From Bacteroidales bacterium (GTDB taxonomy: Bacteria; Bacteroidota; Bacteroidia; Bacteroidales; JAADGE01): a DNA stretch of 5,954 nt. Shown piece by piece: positions 5,010-5,954 of this stretch (the stretch's first letter is position 1; the number at the start of each line of letters is the position of its first letter). The position numbers were made by a program, and so were the translations under genes. The stretch covers positions 1 to 5,954 of the forward strand of contig JAOZMN010000193.1 of the NCBI GenBank assembly GCA_029934265.1. Reading direction: 5' to 3'. The notes below the pieces were generated by a model. It worked only from the letters and a program-made list of their open reading frames with translations. It ran no database searches and was not told where the DNA came from.

Positions 5010-5954
5010 TTAAGGTTTATTATTTATTTTTAAAAAATATTCAGGTTCTTTGAGAATTAAATCTATGGAATAATACGATATTATTACAATATCTTTGTCG
5101 TTGTTTATAGATGCGTTTAGTTTATTTAGGTCTTGTTGTCCATTATTGAAACGCAAATATGTTTTTAGTGTTTTTGTAATTCCTTTATTATCTGTTACTT
5201 TTATGATATGTTCCGATTTTACGGCAAGTATCGAATCTTTTTTTGCTTGCGAAATATCCGTAAAAATATAATCAAAACTTACCGAAGAATAATATCCAAA
5301 ATAATAATTTAAGTTTTCTTTATTGATTTTTTCTTCCGGCAATATTCCTGATTTTGTACTTATCAAGAATTTATCATTTGTTTTTTCTATTACAAACGAT
5401 TTTTCCGGTTTTTGAGTATATTCGAGTGAAATTTTATTTATTTCATTTGGAGAGTAATTAAAAATTTTGTCGGTACGCCAATAAAGTTCTGAAACTTCAA
5501 AACGCTTTGTCATATCGTTTGCCCTACCGGGGATATTTACAAGATATGGAAGATTATTTTCGCCATCTCGCATATAAGTTGCTTTATATTTTCCGCTGTA
5601 CTCTCCTATATACCAATGTAATAAAATTTCATTATCGGAATAAACAAAAATTTCATGCTTTAATTCATTGATTTTATTTTCAATCGAATCAATTTCCGAT
5701 TTAGGAACAGGAAATTTTATTCTTAAAGTTTTTATTGTTTTCAAAAAAAAAATCAATGTTTCATTTCGGACTTCAAATTTTGAATTTAATACAGGTTTTT
5801 CGTTTTGATATTCTACCGAAAGACTGTCTAATCCTTTTATAATTAATATTTTACTTATTTTTTGTGTTTTATCGAATTTGAATTGCTCCGAAATATTATT
5901 GCTTTTGTTAAAATATCCGAACAAAAGATATATAATAAAAGGTGTAATTATCAA
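5010..5954 (-). CDS. DUF4340-like membrane-anchored protein, 5' end outside the window or at its edge
   Basis: The 314 visible codons reach the window edge. The outermost codon is TTG, so the true start is probably an upstream ATG. The visible N-terminus IITPFIIYLLFGYF (2-15) is hydrophobic and looks like part of a single membrane anchor, leaving the rest outside the cytoplasmic membrane. Features resembling Bacteroidetes DUF4340 proteins are an early segment where residues of type I.KI.I appear (33-39), LKTIKTLRIKFPVPKSEID (71-89), YLVNIPGR (137-144), RFEVSELYWR (151-160), IFNYSPNEINKISLEY (164-179) and PEKSFVIEK (183-191). Proteins of this family are mostly uncharacterised; some relatives sit near ABC-type gliding or transport genes, which cannot be checked here. 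The family call is from memory of these motifs. A T10 run on the coding strand (5743-5752) is a possible slippage site. The gene is followed after 11 bp by the secreted-protein gene. Confidence 0.7.
   Translation of the reverse strand: MIITPFIIYLLFGYFNKSNNISEQFKFDKTQKISKILIIKGLDSLSVEYQNEKPVLNSKFEVRNETLIFFLKTIKTLRIKFPVPKSEIDSIENKINELKHEIFVYSDNEILLHWYIGEYSGKYKATYMRDGENNLPYLVNIPGRANDMTKRFEVSELYWRTDKIFNYSPNEINKISLEYTQKPEKSFVIEKTNDKFLISTKSGILPEEKINKENLNYYFGYYSSVSFDYIFTDISQAKKDSILAVKSEHIIKVTDNKGITKTLKTYLRFNNGQQDLNKLNASINNDKDIVIISYYSIDLILKEPEYFLKINNKP

Overview
The window looks like a chromosomal segment of a low-GC member of the Bacteroidota. The DnaA sequence is of the Bacteroidetes type. One gene belongs to a DUF4340-like family common in that phylum. 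None of the four visible start codons has a Shine-Dalgarno sequence; their leaders are A/T-rich, as is usual there. TAnnTTTG, the -7 element of the Bacteroidetes primary sigma factor, occurs between genes. I see no IS, phage, CRISPR or tRNA.

Layout. 1-388 is a very A/T-rich non-coding region before dnaA, with two near-match DnaA boxes, an A8/T9 tract and a TTGACA-like element: a candidate dnaA regulatory region, possibly part of oriC. 389-1819 (+) is dnaA, the replication initiator. 1820-2011 separates two convergent genes and holds a near-perfect 48-bp palindrome. 2012-2824 (-) is kdsA (KDO-8-phosphate synthase, metal-dependent type, for the LPS core). 2884-4155 (-) is rarA/mgsA (AAA+ ATPase acting at stalled forks). 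4156-4515 is a 360-bp intergenic region with a long hairpin just upstream of rarA, a -7 element on each strand, a small terminator-like hairpin and a possible small RNA. 4516-4998 (-) encodes a small secreted protein with two SPOR-like halves. 5010-5954 (-) is a membrane-anchored DUF4340-like protein that runs off the window edge.

On the minus strand the DUF4340-like gene and the secreted-protein gene are 11 bp apart and probably form the end of one transcript. rarA and kdsA are 59 bp apart and probably form another, which meets dnaA head-on. dnaA and rarA both act in replication, but they are on opposite strands with kdsA between them, so the link is only proximity.

No new multi-gene system is visible; the coding genes are mostly housekeeping. 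The points most worth a second look are non-coding: a degenerate 7-bp tandem repeat found just after two stop codons, the 48-bp palindrome with terminator polarity reversed, the hairpin at the predicted 5' end of the rarA mRNA, and the candidate small RNA at about 4384-4475. In DnaA, several residues known to contact origin DNA in E. coli are replaced.
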